Assembly (NCBI GenBank): GCA_035048485.1
Contig: CM068587.1
Location: 43,523,842 to 43,587,841, forward strand
Reading direction: 5' to 3'
DNA length: 64,000 nucleotides
Source of the DNA: Pteria penguin
Lineage: Eukaryota; Mollusca; Bivalvia; Pterioida; Pteriidae
Under the pieces are notes generated by a model. That model was not told the DNA's origin. It searched no databases and saw nothing but the letters and a program-made list of their open reading frames with translations. Position 1 is the first letter of the stretch; each line of letters begins with the position of its first letter. Shown in pieces: positions 22,203 through 34,740 of the stretch. A program made the position numbers and the translations under genes.

Positions 22203-24060
22203 ATCAAAGGCTTGAAGAGCCACAAAGGCGTCGAGCTAAATTTGATTTAAAGCTGTCGAAAGTAGCAGAAATTAACCATTCGTGTTCATCTTTTTTGTGG
22301 AATTCTGATAATTTTTGGAACTGAGTAAAATTAAAAGCCTAAGGACCAACAGCCATATATCATATAATATATCATCATAACATTTTGTTGTTCTTTACGT
22401 CATTCTTGCAAAAATATGTCAAATATCTTTTCACAAAGAATGTACATGTAATATCAATCGAACACCATTGCCATTTTTTTTACAAAGATAGAAATGGACA
22501 AGTTGTTACATTGCCTGTAAAATATGGAAGCCTTATGCTTAATTTGTTTTAAGATATGGTCTAGGTTACTGTTTTTGTCTACGCTACTAACACTGACACT
22601 AGGGCCAACAGCTTCTATATATCGTCCTAACACACTAGTTATTATTCGGTCGTTTATTGTATGTGCACATGTAAGGGCTACAACGCCATGCCGTTCGCCG
22701 TAATGACTCAAGCCGATTGTGCATCACAATCGCACTTTATCGGTTGATTTGGTATAAAATCTTCACATGTAAGTTCTATGTAATTTATTTTTCATGCATT
22801 CAATCTAAAATTCTGTCTTAATCCATGCTATCATCCTTTACATTAGCATTAAATTTTGTAGGCGATTTGAGAATTTTTATCGGCTGCCATTTTTTATGCC
22901 CTCGTGGGAACTTTTCCAGATATGTGGAAGACAATGTGATATATACATATGCTACTATCCTAATAAGGAAAAATTGAGGCGTGGCTTTAGAAATTTTTGC
23001 GGGAAAATTCACAACTGCGCAAAAACAAGTAATTCCCATTTACATAAAGCTATTTCGCTTTCTGACCAACATCTTGATCATTTAATGCTATTCCGATTGC
23101 AACCTAAACTTTTTAAAAAGCTATGCTTGTTTAAGATAGACTGGAGTTACCTGCTCTAGCTTGCTATCGCTGCGTGAAGAGACAAGTGACCACCACCATT
23201 TTGTAGAGGCTATTCCCTGTCCAGCAAGTGTTATTTATAGCACAAACGATAAGGGTAGATAAGAAGCTGTACACACTGCGTGTAGATATTTTTAAAATTC
23301 GTCTGCAGTAGCATACACAGCATAGGTATACAGTACCTGATGTAAATTACGAGAGGCTCGTAATGTTTAACCTTGAAGATGTAATTAATTTTGTCGATAT
23401 TTGTTGATTCTAGGTTAAATGAATGAAACATAACAAAATCCAGTGAGATAAAAATAACCGACAACGCGTCACTTGAACCTAGGTCAGCCTCGTTATGAAT
23501 TAGTGGTCACCTGTCTAAATATCTTTGTGATACTCATTGCCAGTCTATATCTAGGATTCTATGAAATATTTTATTTGTTCTTTTTTAGACTGAAATTTAT
23601 ATCTACATATATTAAATTATTTTATTATTTATATTATTATATATATATTTCGAAGATCGCACGATCGGTTTCCATATTGGCGCTTAATGTCAAATTAGGC
23701 CTTGATCGCGTGTGTTACAAGCGTTCTACTACGATTTCTCCAAATAAGGCAATATGTCACTTGGTCTGCCCCATATTTGGAAAAATTCCCATGAAGTGCA
23801 ATTGTAATTCATAATCGGCTTGCATCATCACAGCGAATGAATATTTTAACACACACAATAAGCGACAGAATAATACGTGTTTTAGGGCAAAATATTGATA
23901 ATTAAAGTTAAGCAGACCTATGCCTTAACCTATTTCTGTGCAATGAAATTTCAATAACAAGGGTAACAAAGCCGGTTTTGTAGGAACTTTTACTACTTTC
24001 AGCACCTTAAAGAAGGTACTACTTTGTTACGTGAATTAAAAAGGCGGTGCAGAGGTAAAA
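22203..24060 (+). mobile_element. Type C element, copy 1
   Basis: About 1.85 kb. Starts AATCAAAGGCTTGAAGAGCC and ends near GGCGGTGCAGAGGTAAAATT. Two inverted segments of about 46 bp lie inside it: GTTCGCCGTAATGAC...CAAGCCGATTGTG (22693-22740) and its imperfect reverse complement (23793-23839, ...ATCGGCTTGCATCATCACAG). The first contains a small palindrome GATTGTGCATCACAATC. Short frames here recur in the other copies. No transposase is recognised, so it is non-autonomous. Confidence 0.7.
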
Positions 24061-25540
24061 TTTTTAAAAAAATTGCTAAATGTAATTGTTAATCGGCTTG
24101 CGTCATTACGGCAAATGAATATTTTAACACACACAATAAGCGACAGAATAATAAGTGTTTCAGGGCAATATATTCATAATTTAATTTAAGAAGACCTATG
24201 CTTCAGCCTATTTCTGTGCAATGAAATTTCAATAACAAAACCGGTTTTGCAAGATCTTTTACTACTTTAAGTACTTTAAAGAAGGTACTACATTTGTATT
24301 TTATTAAGGGAATTAACAAGAGGCCCAAGTGGGCCTATCACTCACCTCAGTACCTAGATGATCAGTCATGCATGAAGGAAGAATTCATTTATTTTTGCAT
24401 TACTGTGACTAAGTCAACACAAATGTTGAAAATATGTCAAATTTTATTTCAGACTAGAATAAAAACAACACTTTTTTGCACATCCATTCAGGTGATTTTG
24501 ATATTAAGCATTTCCTTTGTCTCTGCAAAATGTCATTCAGGGCAACACGTTAGTCATTTTCTTTAGGTGGGGCCTTTTGTTGACTGATTTCAAGTCTGGG
24601 TCAAGAACAACAATTGTTTCAAATATTGTCCAGATCTAACTTAAAATTGCCTAATTTCATATGTTGAGTGTTAAGAAACATCTAAAAACTTATTTAGATG
24701 TGTAAAGAAATGAAAAAAAAAAATTTTTGACCACAGCTGGATTTGAACCGCTACTCTCCATATTTCAATTACCAAGTGGTAAATGTACCATTGTAAGACC
24801 TACTTTTTGGACATGGTGGCATTATCTGTTAACCAATTTCGATGAAATTTACCAAATATGTATTCCATGTTTCATTAAAATCTTTCATGAGGTTTTGTAG
24901 AAAAAGTCGAAAATGTGAAAAATGGCCAAACCCCCATTTTTTTGGAAGTCTAAAAAATTCATAAAAAATCCAAAAATTGAGATAATGACAAAATTCTTTC
25001 ACAATAATATTCCTTACCACAATTATGATCAAAATAGTCATTAAGAAATCATCAATATCAATTAACTGAAAAACATGACACTTTTCTTCATTGAAATGAC
25101 TAAGTCCAGAAACACGTCAAAAAAGTGTAAATTTCTATTTGACAGATCTAAACCCCAAACACAATTGTTAATAACCCATCTTTATAGATTGTTAAAATGC
25201 AATTAGTTTCCCCATTTATGTACTGGTTCTGGAGGAGAAGATGTTTGAAGAGGGGTACCGTTTTGGGCACTTTTGGCCCTGCCCTGGATCCACCCCTGAG
25301 GGAATCTGGATCCCGAACACATTTTAGTAGGGGACCTTGAGTACATCATTTACACAAAGTTTGATCCAAATCTGCAATGTAGTTCCAGAGAAGAAGTCGA
25401 AATTGTGAAAAAGTTAACGACGGACGGACGACAACGGACGACGGACGGCACATTTTGACTATAGCTCACTTGAACCTTAGGCTCAGGTGAGCTAAAAAGG
25501 CAGTGCAGAGATAAAATTTTTACGATCGTTAGAAGACTGT
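24061..25540 (+). mobile_element. Partial second type C 3' part, split by a type A element
   Basis: The type C 3' segment is repeated from about 24075 (AATCGGCTTGCGTCATTACG, then TTTTAACACACACAATAAGC) up to GGGAATT at 24314. A type A element occupies 24315-25497, after which the C sequence resumes (GGCAGTGCAGAGATAAAATT, TTAGAAGACT). The uninterrupted form GAATTAAAAAGGCGGTG is present at about 24034 and 33833. Confidence 0.7.
24315..25497 (+). mobile_element. Short type A element nested in type C
   Basis: A 1.18-kb copy with both ends: AACAAGAGGCCCAAGTGGGC plus CACTCACCTCAG at the left, ACGGACGG microsatellite and CTCACTTGAACC/GGCTCAGGTGAG hairpin at the right. It has one core unit rather than three, so copy length varies with core number. 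Confidence 0.8.
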
Positions 25541-26306
25541 AGAGCAAATGCATTTTTGAAGATTATAACATAGTCAATATAAAATGCTGTGATACTGAAA
25601 CTTAGAAATAACAAATATTCTTGGCATCTTATCACACGTCTCTGCTGTTTATAGTTAATTACTGTATAATTTCGACCTCCACTTTCTCAATTTCTTTTTT
25701 TTCAACGTAAATCAAAAACAGAAAACCGAATACTTATAATTTCAAAAACATTGACTGAAATACATTTTTTAACAAAAATATTTAGAAGATTGTCAAAGGA
25801 GTGTATACTCTGTGTGGCCTTTTAAGGCTGATTTTAGCCTACAATGTATCATCACAACCAGTCTTCAATACTACTTCATTAACCATGCAGGAAGAAAAGA
25901 AAGAAAAAATCTAAACATGAAAATCTCTGCAAATTTCTTTCACCGTAACATTTCTCTTCTTAATTCTGATTTCATTCAACCAAAAACTGATCAATCACTG
26001 ATACCTGCATTAAAATGACCAAGTCTGCAAAAATGTTGAAAAATTTGAAGTCGAACTGGAATAATAAATAACAAAACTTCTTTACACATCCTTCTCGATA
26101 ATTTTGATGTATCTGGTTTGTCTCAGTAAGCTGTGGTTGTGGACAAGAAGTTTAACTGTCAAATGAGGACAGCCTTTAGTGACCTACATTTGCCACAGAT
26201 GGCATCACCTGTTGAGAGATCCGGACAAATACAACAACATTAGTAGAGAATCGTTAGTATTTCATTCCTATTTAGTTTAATTAGAATCCTTCCAGCGGTT
26301 CTGGAA
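25541..26306 (+). mobile_element. Degenerate type A interior
   Basis: From about 25790 the order TGTCAAAGGAGTG, CACCTGTTGAGAGATCCGG, ACAACAACATTAGTAG, CCAGCGGTTCTGG follows type A interiors at low similarity. 25541-25790 is unassigned. Confidence 0.45.
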
Positions 26307-27992
26307 ACAAGAAGCCGCAGTGGGCCTATATCACTCACTTGAGTACCTAGATGATCAGTCATGCAGGAAGGAAAAATTAATTTATTTTGCATTACACAAA
26401 TGTTGAAAATATGTCAAATTTCATTTCAGACCAGAATAAAAAACAACACTTTTTTGCACATCCATTCAGATGATTTTGATATTAAGCAATTCTTTTGTCT
26501 CTGCAAGATGTCATTCAGGGCAACAAGTTGGTCACTTTCTTTATATAATGCTTTTTGTTGACTGATTTCAAGTCTAGGTCATGAACAACAATTGTTTCAA
26601 ATATTGTCCAGATCCAATTTAATATGGCCTAATTTCATATGTTGAGTGTTGAGAAACTTTTAAAGATTTATTTAGATGTATAAAGAAATGAAAAAAGAAA
26701 TTTTGACCTCAGCTGGATTTCAACTGCTACTCTCCATATTTTAATTACCAAGAGGTATATGTACCATTGCTAGACCTTCTGGTATATTTTAGACATGGTG
26801 GCATTATCTGTTGACCAATTTGGATGAAATGTACAAAATTGATAGAGGACCTATAGTAATTCATGTATTCCATGTTTCATTAAAATCTATCATGGGGTAT
26901 AACAGCTTAAGTTAAAAATGTGAAGAATTATCCCTATACACCCTCATTTGGAAGTCTTAAACAATTCATAAAAAATCGAAAAATTGAGATATTGACAAAA
27001 TTCTTTCAAATTAACATTCCTTACCATAATTATGATCACAATAGTCCATAAGAAATCATCATTATTAATTAACTAGGAAATACGACATTTTTCTGCATTA
27101 AAATCACAAAGTCCAAACAAATGTCGAAAAATTTTTTCTAAAATTTGATTTTGGAAGGGAACCAAAATGACAATACGTCTTCACTCATCCCTCTTGATCA
27201 TTTCTATGAATTCTGTTTGTCTCTGTATACAGCCAGTATGAAGAAGAAGATTGTCAAAGGAGGGAACTCTTTTGTGACCTACTTTTGACTATGGTGGTGT
27301 CACCTGTACAGAGGTCTGGACGAAAACAATAGAATTTGTAGGAGATCATAAGTGATTTATTTCTACCAAGAGTCATTAAAATCCTTCAAACAGTTTTGCA
27401 GAAAAAGTTTAAAATATGAAAAATGGCAGCCCCCAACCCCCCCTTTTCCTTTTTGGAAGTCTTAAAAAATTCATAATTAATCCAAAAACTGAGATATTGA
27501 CAAAATGCTTTCAAAATAATATTCCTTACCATAATTATGATAAAAATGGTCATTAAGAAATCATCAATATCAATTAACTGAAAAACATGACACTTTTCTG
27601 CATTGAAATTACTCAAGTCCAGAAACACATCAATAAAGCGTAAATTTCTATTTGATGGATCTTGACCCCGAACACATTTTTTGATAACCCATCTTTGTAG
27701 ATTGTTGAAATGCAATTAGTTCCCCATTTATGCACTAGTTCTGGAGTAGAAGATTTTTGAAAAGGGGTACCGTTTTGGCCACTTTTGGCCCTGCCCTGGA
27801 TCCACTCCTGATAGAATCTGAATCCCGAACACAATTTTAGTACGGGACCTTGACAAAGTTTGACCCAAATCTGCAAAGCAGTTCCAAAACAGAAGTAAAA
27901 AAGTTAACAATCGGCAGAAGGACGGACGACAACATCGGACTGCACAGTATGACTATAGCTCACCTGAGCCTTCGGCTCAGGTGAGATAAAAA
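26307..27992 (+). mobile_element. Type A element, 1.7 kb
   Basis: The 5' end GAAGCCGCAGTGGGCC with CACTCACTTGAG is diverged. The core has two units, with the usual GTGGTGTCACCTGT and GGGAACTCTTTTGTGACC blocks. The 3' end has GAAGGACGGACGAC and the hairpin CTCACCTGAGCC/GGCTCAGGTGAG followed by ATAAAAA. Confidence 0.78.
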
Positions 27993-29199
27993 GGCTGAAA
28001 ATGTGTAAAAATGCAACACACCTCTCCTTAAATAATACAAAAATTGAGGTATTAAAAAAATTCTTTCATAGTAACATTCTTATCATAATTATGACTTAAA
28101 ATAACCTAATTTAAATCTAATCTTAAGCATCATTGTAAAATAAGGGAGAAAAATAACACTATTCACCATTGATATCATTAATGCCAATGAGAGGTAAAAA
28201 AAAAAGAGGTCAATTTATAATTGACAGATCTTTACCCTGAACACAATTTTATAATAACCCATCTTTATAGATTACCTAGATGAAATTAGTTATCAAATCC
28301 ATACATCACTTTGGAGAAGATTTCTGAAGATGGGTACCCTTTTGGACATTCTTGGCCCCACCCAGTATCCAACTCTGAGCAGATCTGGATTATGAACAGC
28401 ATTTTGGTAGAGGACTTTGAGTACATTATGTATGCTTAGTTTCAACAAAATCCTTCAGGCTGTTTTGGAGGAGAGGTCGAAAATGTAAACAAGATTTCCA
28501 TCACCGATGCAATGCGCAGAGTTGCAAAACTTGCACTTTAGAGTGAATAATGTCTTGCTACACATTTTTAGACAAATTAGAGTCCCCTACTAATTTTGAT
28601 ACTCCACTGCTATTGACCTTGACCTTTGACCTCAGAAACAATAGGACGCATATTCTATTCATGGTGAGTAAGTGTATTAAATTTCATTGCAATAGCACTA
28701 AACATATTCCACTTATCGTCCGGAAACAATTATTGATAACCCACTCCTATGACCATGACCATTGACCTTTTGACCCCAGAAACACTAGGGCAAATCTTCC
28801 ACTCATGGTGAGTAAGTGTATGAAGTTTCATTGCAATAACACTAAATGTACAGGAATTATGGTTCGGAAACCAATTTTTTATATTCAACTCCTATGACCT
28901 TGACTTTTCACCTTTTGATGACAGAAAAAATAGGGCACATGGTGAGTATGATGTTTATTTGGAATAGCACTAAACGACCTCTGGGCCCCAGGAACAATAG
29001 AGCACATCTTTCACTCATGACGTTTCATGGCAATAGCACTTAACATATTGGACTAATGGTCCAGAAATCAATTGCTGACGGATGCCCGTCTGCCCACCTC
29101 ACATCAAATTAAGAATTCAGTTTTGCAAAGTTTATGACAGCCAACAGACGGTGCATTAAGACAATAGCTCACTTGAGCCTTTGGCTCTGGTGAGCTAAA
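27993..29199 (+). mobile_element. Type A variant carrying a type F-like core
   Basis: Begins in type A-like interior (AAAAATTGAGGTATT). It then has three to four units with TTGACCTTGACCTTTGACC or TTGACCTTTTGACCCC, (C/T)AGAAACAATAGG(A/G)C and TTCATTGCAATAGCACTAAA (about 28610, 28755, 28895, 28980). It ends with a type A hairpin CTCACTTGAGCC/GGCTCTGGTGAG at about 29167. It is a chimera of two core types under one set of ends. Confidence 0.6.
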
Positions 29200-29985
29200 A
29201 ACATAATCGTCCCTTTGGAAGCTTCAAATAAACATGAAAACCAATTAATGTAGCACCATATTCTGTTAACAATTAAAGCATGCCATCAAAAGAGATTGAG
29301 GTGAATCTTTATCAAATAAGCTATTTTCGTAGTATGCAACTATGTGTACAACAGAAACTGGAGTAAGAAAAACATTCACATTTGCTAATGGTTATGTGGT
29401 TATTCGCATCTGTATATTCCAAGGCACTAAATTTTCATGTATTTTTATATCTCTTAATATTCAAACGATATGGCCAAGGTTAAAGCTTTTGAAAATTAAC
29501 TATGAACTATCAAGTAAACTAAAGTAAATTGGTATGGTATCAATCAAACTCTGGTACTAGATCTTTCTACTCCAAAAATATAGTAAAGGTTAAAAGGTCA
29601 GAGAGTTCAAAACCTTTACCAACTGAAAGATGTTTTTGAGAGGAAAATACATATGTAATATTAAACACCCTTTCTTCCAAAGTAGGTAAATTGTCGTCAT
29701 TTTGAAAAAAATTCAACTAAGCTGTCTAAGCCATCTGACATTGAGGATATGACAATAGCTCTACAAACATACTGATATAATAAGCAGCATGCAATAAAAA
29801 CATTTAAACTACTGAATATTTTCTTCAATAATATATATTTTCCGTACATGTTATAAGATTTTTGAGTAACATTAGGTCTCAGGTACGAGTTCCACTAACA
29901 TTTGACAAGAACAACTGAACATTGAACAGTATGAATAACTTAACAAAAAGATGTACTGTAAATCATATACCACTGTTACACTCAC
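29200..29985. other. Intron with a type E-like fragment
   Basis: 29530-29760 resembles type E (AAAGGTCAGAGAGTTCAAAA, CAACTGAAAGATG). The remainder is unassigned AT-rich intron. The GTGAGT donor of the next exon lies at 29980-29985. Confidence 0.4.
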
Positions 29986-30048
29986 CTGTTCATAGTCTTC
30001 ATTGTTTCTGCTGTCTGCATCAATCAAAGAAAATGATAACTCATTAAG
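29986..30048 (-). CDS. CDAN1: Codanin-1 exon 2 of the five visible
   Basis: A 63-bp exon of 21 codons, phase 0 at both ends. Acceptor CCTTTTGTTTCAG|CTTAAT and donor GAACAG|GTGAGT are both strong. It encodes a Leu start followed by an acidic, polar stretch with Asp, Glu and Asn (for example DADSRNNEDYEQ). In vertebrate codanin-1 an acidic linker also lies between the Pro-rich/FNQHL segment and the FLGF..FLPY segment, which is where this exon falls. The sequence itself is not diagnostic; the call depends on splice sites, phase and position. Confidence 0.75.
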
Positions 30049-30990
30049 CTGAAACAAAAGGAACCTTTATTGCAATAAATACATTTACTTAACTTTTTTT
30101 TCAACAACTTTAATGCAAATGCACCTGTTTGCTTGATTTCTGTAAAGCAACTTCTATAAAGAGCAACAAGGGGCCAAAGTGTGCCTATGTCACTTATCTA
30201 TTTACTCATCCATGAACAACTGACTACTTAAGAAATTCAGAGATACATATATTCTCTTGCTGATTGTACTTTTTGAAAACTGACAAAAGACAAAATCAAA
30301 ATCAAGACCATGACCTTTGACTTGGGTCAATGTCATGACACACCCTTGGGTCCGAAGTAACAATTCTGTAAAATATTATTGAATTCCATGCACAGGGAAA
30401 GAAGTTATGTTCCAGACAAGATTTTACTCAATTTGCATGTTGTGACCTTGACCTTTGATCTTGGGTCAAGGTCATGACACACCCTTAGGTCCTGAGTAAC
30501 AATTCTGTGAAAAATTATTGAAATCCATGCACAGGGGAAGAACTTATCGCCCGGACAACTTTTTACTCACTTTGCATGTTGTCACTTTAACCTTTGATCT
30601 ATGAGCTTGGGTCAAGGTCATGACACACCCTTTGGTCCTAAGCAACAATTCTGTGAAATATTACTGAAATCCATGCACAAGGGAAGAAGTAATAGCCCCA
30701 GACAAGCTTATACCGGACACTGGACACCAGACGGACAACGCCATAACATAATACGCCCCGCCTTAAGACAGGTGTATAAAAACAACACTTTTTTGCACAT
30801 CTATTCATATGATTTTGATATTAAGCATTTACTTTGTCTCTGAAAGATGTGATTCAGGGCAACAAGTTAGTAATTTTCTTTAGGTGGAGCCTTTTGTTCA
30901 CTGATTTCAAGTCTGGGTCATGAACAACAATTGTTTCAAATATTGTCCAAATCCAACTTAAAATTGCCTAATTTCATAAGATGAGTGTTA
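30049..30990 (+). mobile_element. Type A-like copy interrupted by a type D 3' part
   Basis: A diverged 5' end (CAACAAGGGGCCAAAGTGTG, about 30163) leads into a type D core with three units of TTGACCTTTGA(C/T)...GGGTCAA and GACACACCC (about 30310-30700). The type D hairpin end ACGCCCCGCCTTAAGACAGG then TGTATAAAA follows at about 30752-30780. Type A interior resumes immediately at AACAACACTTTTTTGCACAT and fades near 30990. Confidence 0.6.
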
Positions 30991-31690
30991 ACCACACCAA
31001 ATAAATGATGTTTGTTACTTCAATTGACCATCCAAAATCGGTATCGTAACCGCAGCACAATTGAGTATTTTTGTAATGTCATTTTTCAGTGTATATTCCG
31101 TTATAATCATGTTTTGTGCACATGTCCTTGGTGATTTTTTTCATACAGCTATGTCAAATGTCTTCAGTTTTCTCTTTTATAAAACATCTAAAAACTTGTT
31201 CAGATACATAAAGAAATAAATGAAAGGACTTGCTAAGCATCCGATCGTATGGGGAAAGATAGTCAATTTTGGAAATGCAACAGATGAATGAACTATATAT
31301 GTCATGTTTAAAGCATATTTGACTTGAATTCTTTGCCTGAAATCGCAAATCAAAGTCATTTGCCTTTTCATATGCAGATTTTGTCAAATAAAACCGCTAT
31401 CACTCTCTCTTATCACTTTTGACCTTGCATTGACTCGTACAATATGAATTATAAGTACTAAAAGTAAATCTAATCACGCTTTTTCTAAATATCGACGCAC
31501 TATTTATATACGACGAGGTATTTTCTGCGTTTCACACATTCCCCACGACATATTGTAATGACTAGGGTCTGGAATTGCTATGCAATTCCGACCAAAAACG
31601 AAAAAGAGCCAAAGGGTAACCATCTCTCATAGTCCATGGAACAAAGGGCAATATCGCAGACAAATGCGAACCCCAATATGAATGAAAAAC
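30991..31690. other. Intron, mostly unassigned; one orphan hairpin end
   Basis: GGTCTGGAATTGC...GCAATTCCGACC followed by AAAAA at about 31566-31600 matches the 3' hairpin of the type H repeats at 60879-61413. The rest shows nothing I recognise. Confidence 0.45.
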
Positions 31691-32035
31691 TTTTTGACAA
31701 CAGCTGAATTTGAACCACTACTCCCCATATTGTAATTACCAAGAGGTATATGTACTATTGTGAGACCTATTTTCTAGCCATAGTGGCACCACTACTTTCA
31801 TCATAATCTTCCATGTGGTACAACAGCAGAAGATAAAAATGTGAAGAATTGTCTCTATACACCTTCATTTGGAAGTCTTAAAAAATTCATAGAAAATCCA
31901 AAAATTGACATATTGGCAAAATTTTTTCAAAATAACATTCATTACCATAATTATGATCAAAATAGTCAAAAGGAAATCATCACTATCATTTAACTAGGAA
32001 ATATGACACTTTTCTGCATTGAAATCACTAAGTCA
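31691..32035 (+). mobile_element. Type A interior fragment
   Basis: Type A blocks TTGACAACAGCTGAATTTG, ACCAAGAGGTATATGTAC and GGAAGTCTTAAAAAATTC, truncated at 32035 where type C begins. Confidence 0.65.
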
Positions 32036-33887
32036 AAAATCAAAGGCTTGAAGAGCCACAAAGGCGTCGAGCTAAATTTAATTTAAAGCTGTCAAATGTA
32101 GCAGAAATTGACCAGTCGTGTTCATCTTTTTTGCTGAATTCCGATAATTTTTGGAATACTGGAGTAATAATAAAAGCTTAAGGACCAACAGCCATATATC
32201 ATCATAACATTTTATTGTTCTTTATGTCATTCTTGCAAAAATGTCAAATCATAAAGAAAGTACATGTGAAATCGATTACCACTGCCAATATTTTTTTACA
32301 AAGATAGAAATGGACGAGTTGTTACCATTGCCTGTAAAATATGGAAGCCTTATGCTTAATTTGTTTTAAGATATGGTGAGGTCCAGGTTACAGTTTTTGT
32401 CTACGCTACTAACACTGGCACTAGGGCCAACAGCTTGTATACATCGTTCAAACACACTAGTTATTATTCGGTCGTTTATGGTATGTGCACATGTAAGGGC
32501 TACCACGCCATGCTGTTCGCCGTAATGACGCAAGCCGATTGTGCATCACAATCGCACTTTATCGGTTGATTTGGAATCAAATCTTCTCATGAAAGTTCTA
32601 CATAATTTATTTTTCATGCATTCAATCTAAAATTCTGTCTTAATCCATGCTATCATCTTTTACATCTGCTTTAAATTTTGTAGGCGATTTGAAAACTTTT
32701 TCAGCTGCCATTTTTTATGCCCTCATAGCATCTTTTCCAGATATGTGGAAGACCATGTGATATATACACATGCTGCTTCCCTAATAAGGAAAAAATGAGG
32801 CGTGGCTTTAGGAATTTTAGCGGGAAAATACACAACTACGCAAAAACAAGTAATTCCTATTTACATAAAGCTATTTGGCTTTATGACCAACATCTTGATC
32901 ATTTAATGCTATTCCGAATGCAAACTAAGCTTTTAAAAAAGCTATGCTTGTTTAAGATAGACTGGAGTTACCTGCTCTTGCTTGCTATCGCAACGCGAAG
33001 AGACAAGTGACCACCGCCATTTTGTAGAGGCTATTCCCTGTCCAGCAAGTGTTATTTATAGCACAGGCAGTAAGGGCAGATAAGAAGCTGTACACACTGC
33101 GTGCAGATATTTTTAAAATTCGTCTGCAGTGGCATACACAGCATAAGTATACAGTACCTGATGTAATTTACGAGAGGCTCGTGATGTTTACCCTTAAGGA
33201 TGGAATTAATTTTGTCGATATTTGTTGATTCTAGGTTAAATGAATGAAACAAAACGAAATTCAGTGAGATAAGAATAACTGATAACGCGTCACTTGAACC
33301 TCAGTCTCTCAGTCTCGTTATGAATTAGTGGTCACCTGTCTAGATATTGCCAGTCTATATTTAGGATTCTATGAAATATTCTATTTGTTCTTTTTTAGAC
33401 TGTTATTTATATCTAAATATATTATTATTATTATATTATTTATATTATTCTATATATTTCAAAGATCGCGTGATCGGTTTCCATATTGGTTCTTATATGT
33501 CAAATTAGGCCTTGATCGCTTGTGTTACAAGCGTTCTTCTACGATTACTCCAAATAAGGCAATATGTCATGTGGTCTCCTATATTTGGAAAAATTCCCAT
33601 GAAGTGCGATTATAATTCATAATCGGCTTGCATCATTACGGCGAATGAATATTTTAACACACACAATAAGCGATAGAATAATAAGTGTTTTAGGGTAATA
33701 CATTGATAATTTAAGTTAAGCAGACCTATGCATAAACATATTTCTGTGCAATGAAATTTCAGTAACAAGGATAACAAAGCCGGTTTTCCAAGAACTTTAA
33801 GTACTTCAAAAAAGGTACTACTTTGTTGCGTGAATTAAAAAGGCGGTGGAGAGGTAAAATTTTTACGACTGCTAGAAGACTCCTTAA
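32036..33887 (+). mobile_element. Type C element, copy 2
   Basis: Full-length copy (1.85 kb) from AATCAAAGGCTTGAAGAGCC to AAAATTTTTACGACTGC. The inverted segments are at about 32517-32565 and 33598-33645. It differs from copy 1 by scattered substitutions and small indels. Confidence 0.75.
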
Positions 33888-34740
33888 AATGTCATAAAAA
33901 CTTCTAAAATTTGATTTTGGAAGGGAACCAAAATAACAATACCTCTCCACTCATTCCTATCGATCACTTCTATGCATTTTGTTTGCCTGTCTCTGTGTAC
34001 AGCCAGTATGAAGAAGAAGAATGTCAAAGGAGGGTACTCTTTTGTGACCTACTTTTGACTGTGGTGGTGCCACCCGTTAGGAGGTCTGGACAAAAGCAAC
34101 AAAATCTGAAAGGGGTCATAAGTTATTTATTTCTACCAAGTTTTATTAAAATCCTTACAAAAGTTTTCCAGAAAAAGTTGAAAATGTTAAAAATGGCCAA
34201 CCTCCACTTTTTTCTTTTTTGGAAGTCTTAAAAAATTCATAGAAAATCTAAAAATTGAGATACTTACCAAATTTTTTCACAATAATATTCCTTACCATAA
34301 TTATGATCAAAATAAAAAGTAAACGTACACAAACTCTCTGTATTGTTCCTTTACTTTTTATGTACCAGAACACAAACACTCTGTACTGTTCCTTTACTTT
34401 TTATGTACCGGACTTCCCTTTGGAGGACTTTTTCAAATCTTTATGATCAAAATAGTCTATTAGAAATCATTATTATCAATTAACTGAAAAACATGACACT
34501 TTCCTGCATTGAAATTACCAAATCCAAAAAATGTTGCAAAAACATCAGGAATTTGATTTTGAAACAGAACCAAAAATAACAACACTTCTTCACACATCCC
34601 TCTAGATCATTCCTATGCATTCAGTTTGTCTCTGTATGAACCCGGTCTGAAGAAGTTTTTTAATAGGGAAATCCTTTGTGACATACTTTTCGCTGTGGTT
34701 GTACTACCTGTTGACCCACTGACACAAAAAACAACGCTTG
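33888..34740 (+). mobile_element. Type A interior fragment with a small nested insertion
   Basis: Type A order (GGAAGGGAACCAAAATAAC, GTGGTGGTGCCACCCG, GGAAGTCTTAAAAAATTC, CCTTACCATAATTATGATC). It is interrupted at 34315-34440 and ends near ACAAAAAACAACGCTTG. Confidence 0.65.
34315..34440. mobile_element. 126-bp insertion flanked by a perfect 14-bp direct repeat
   Basis: TTATGATCAAAATA occurs at 34301-34314 and again at 34441-34454, while uninterrupted type A copies have it once. The insert contains two ~44-bp tandem copies of TTCCTTTACTTTTTATGTAC. A 14-bp duplication is typical of LINE-mediated insertion, but no head or tail of a known element can be recognised. Confidence 0.75.

Noticed and set aside
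23473..23814. Membrane-like plus-strand protein in type C
   Set aside because: The Phe/Leu/Ile-rich stretch comes from ATT/TTA-rich repeat DNA and is frameshifted in the other copies.
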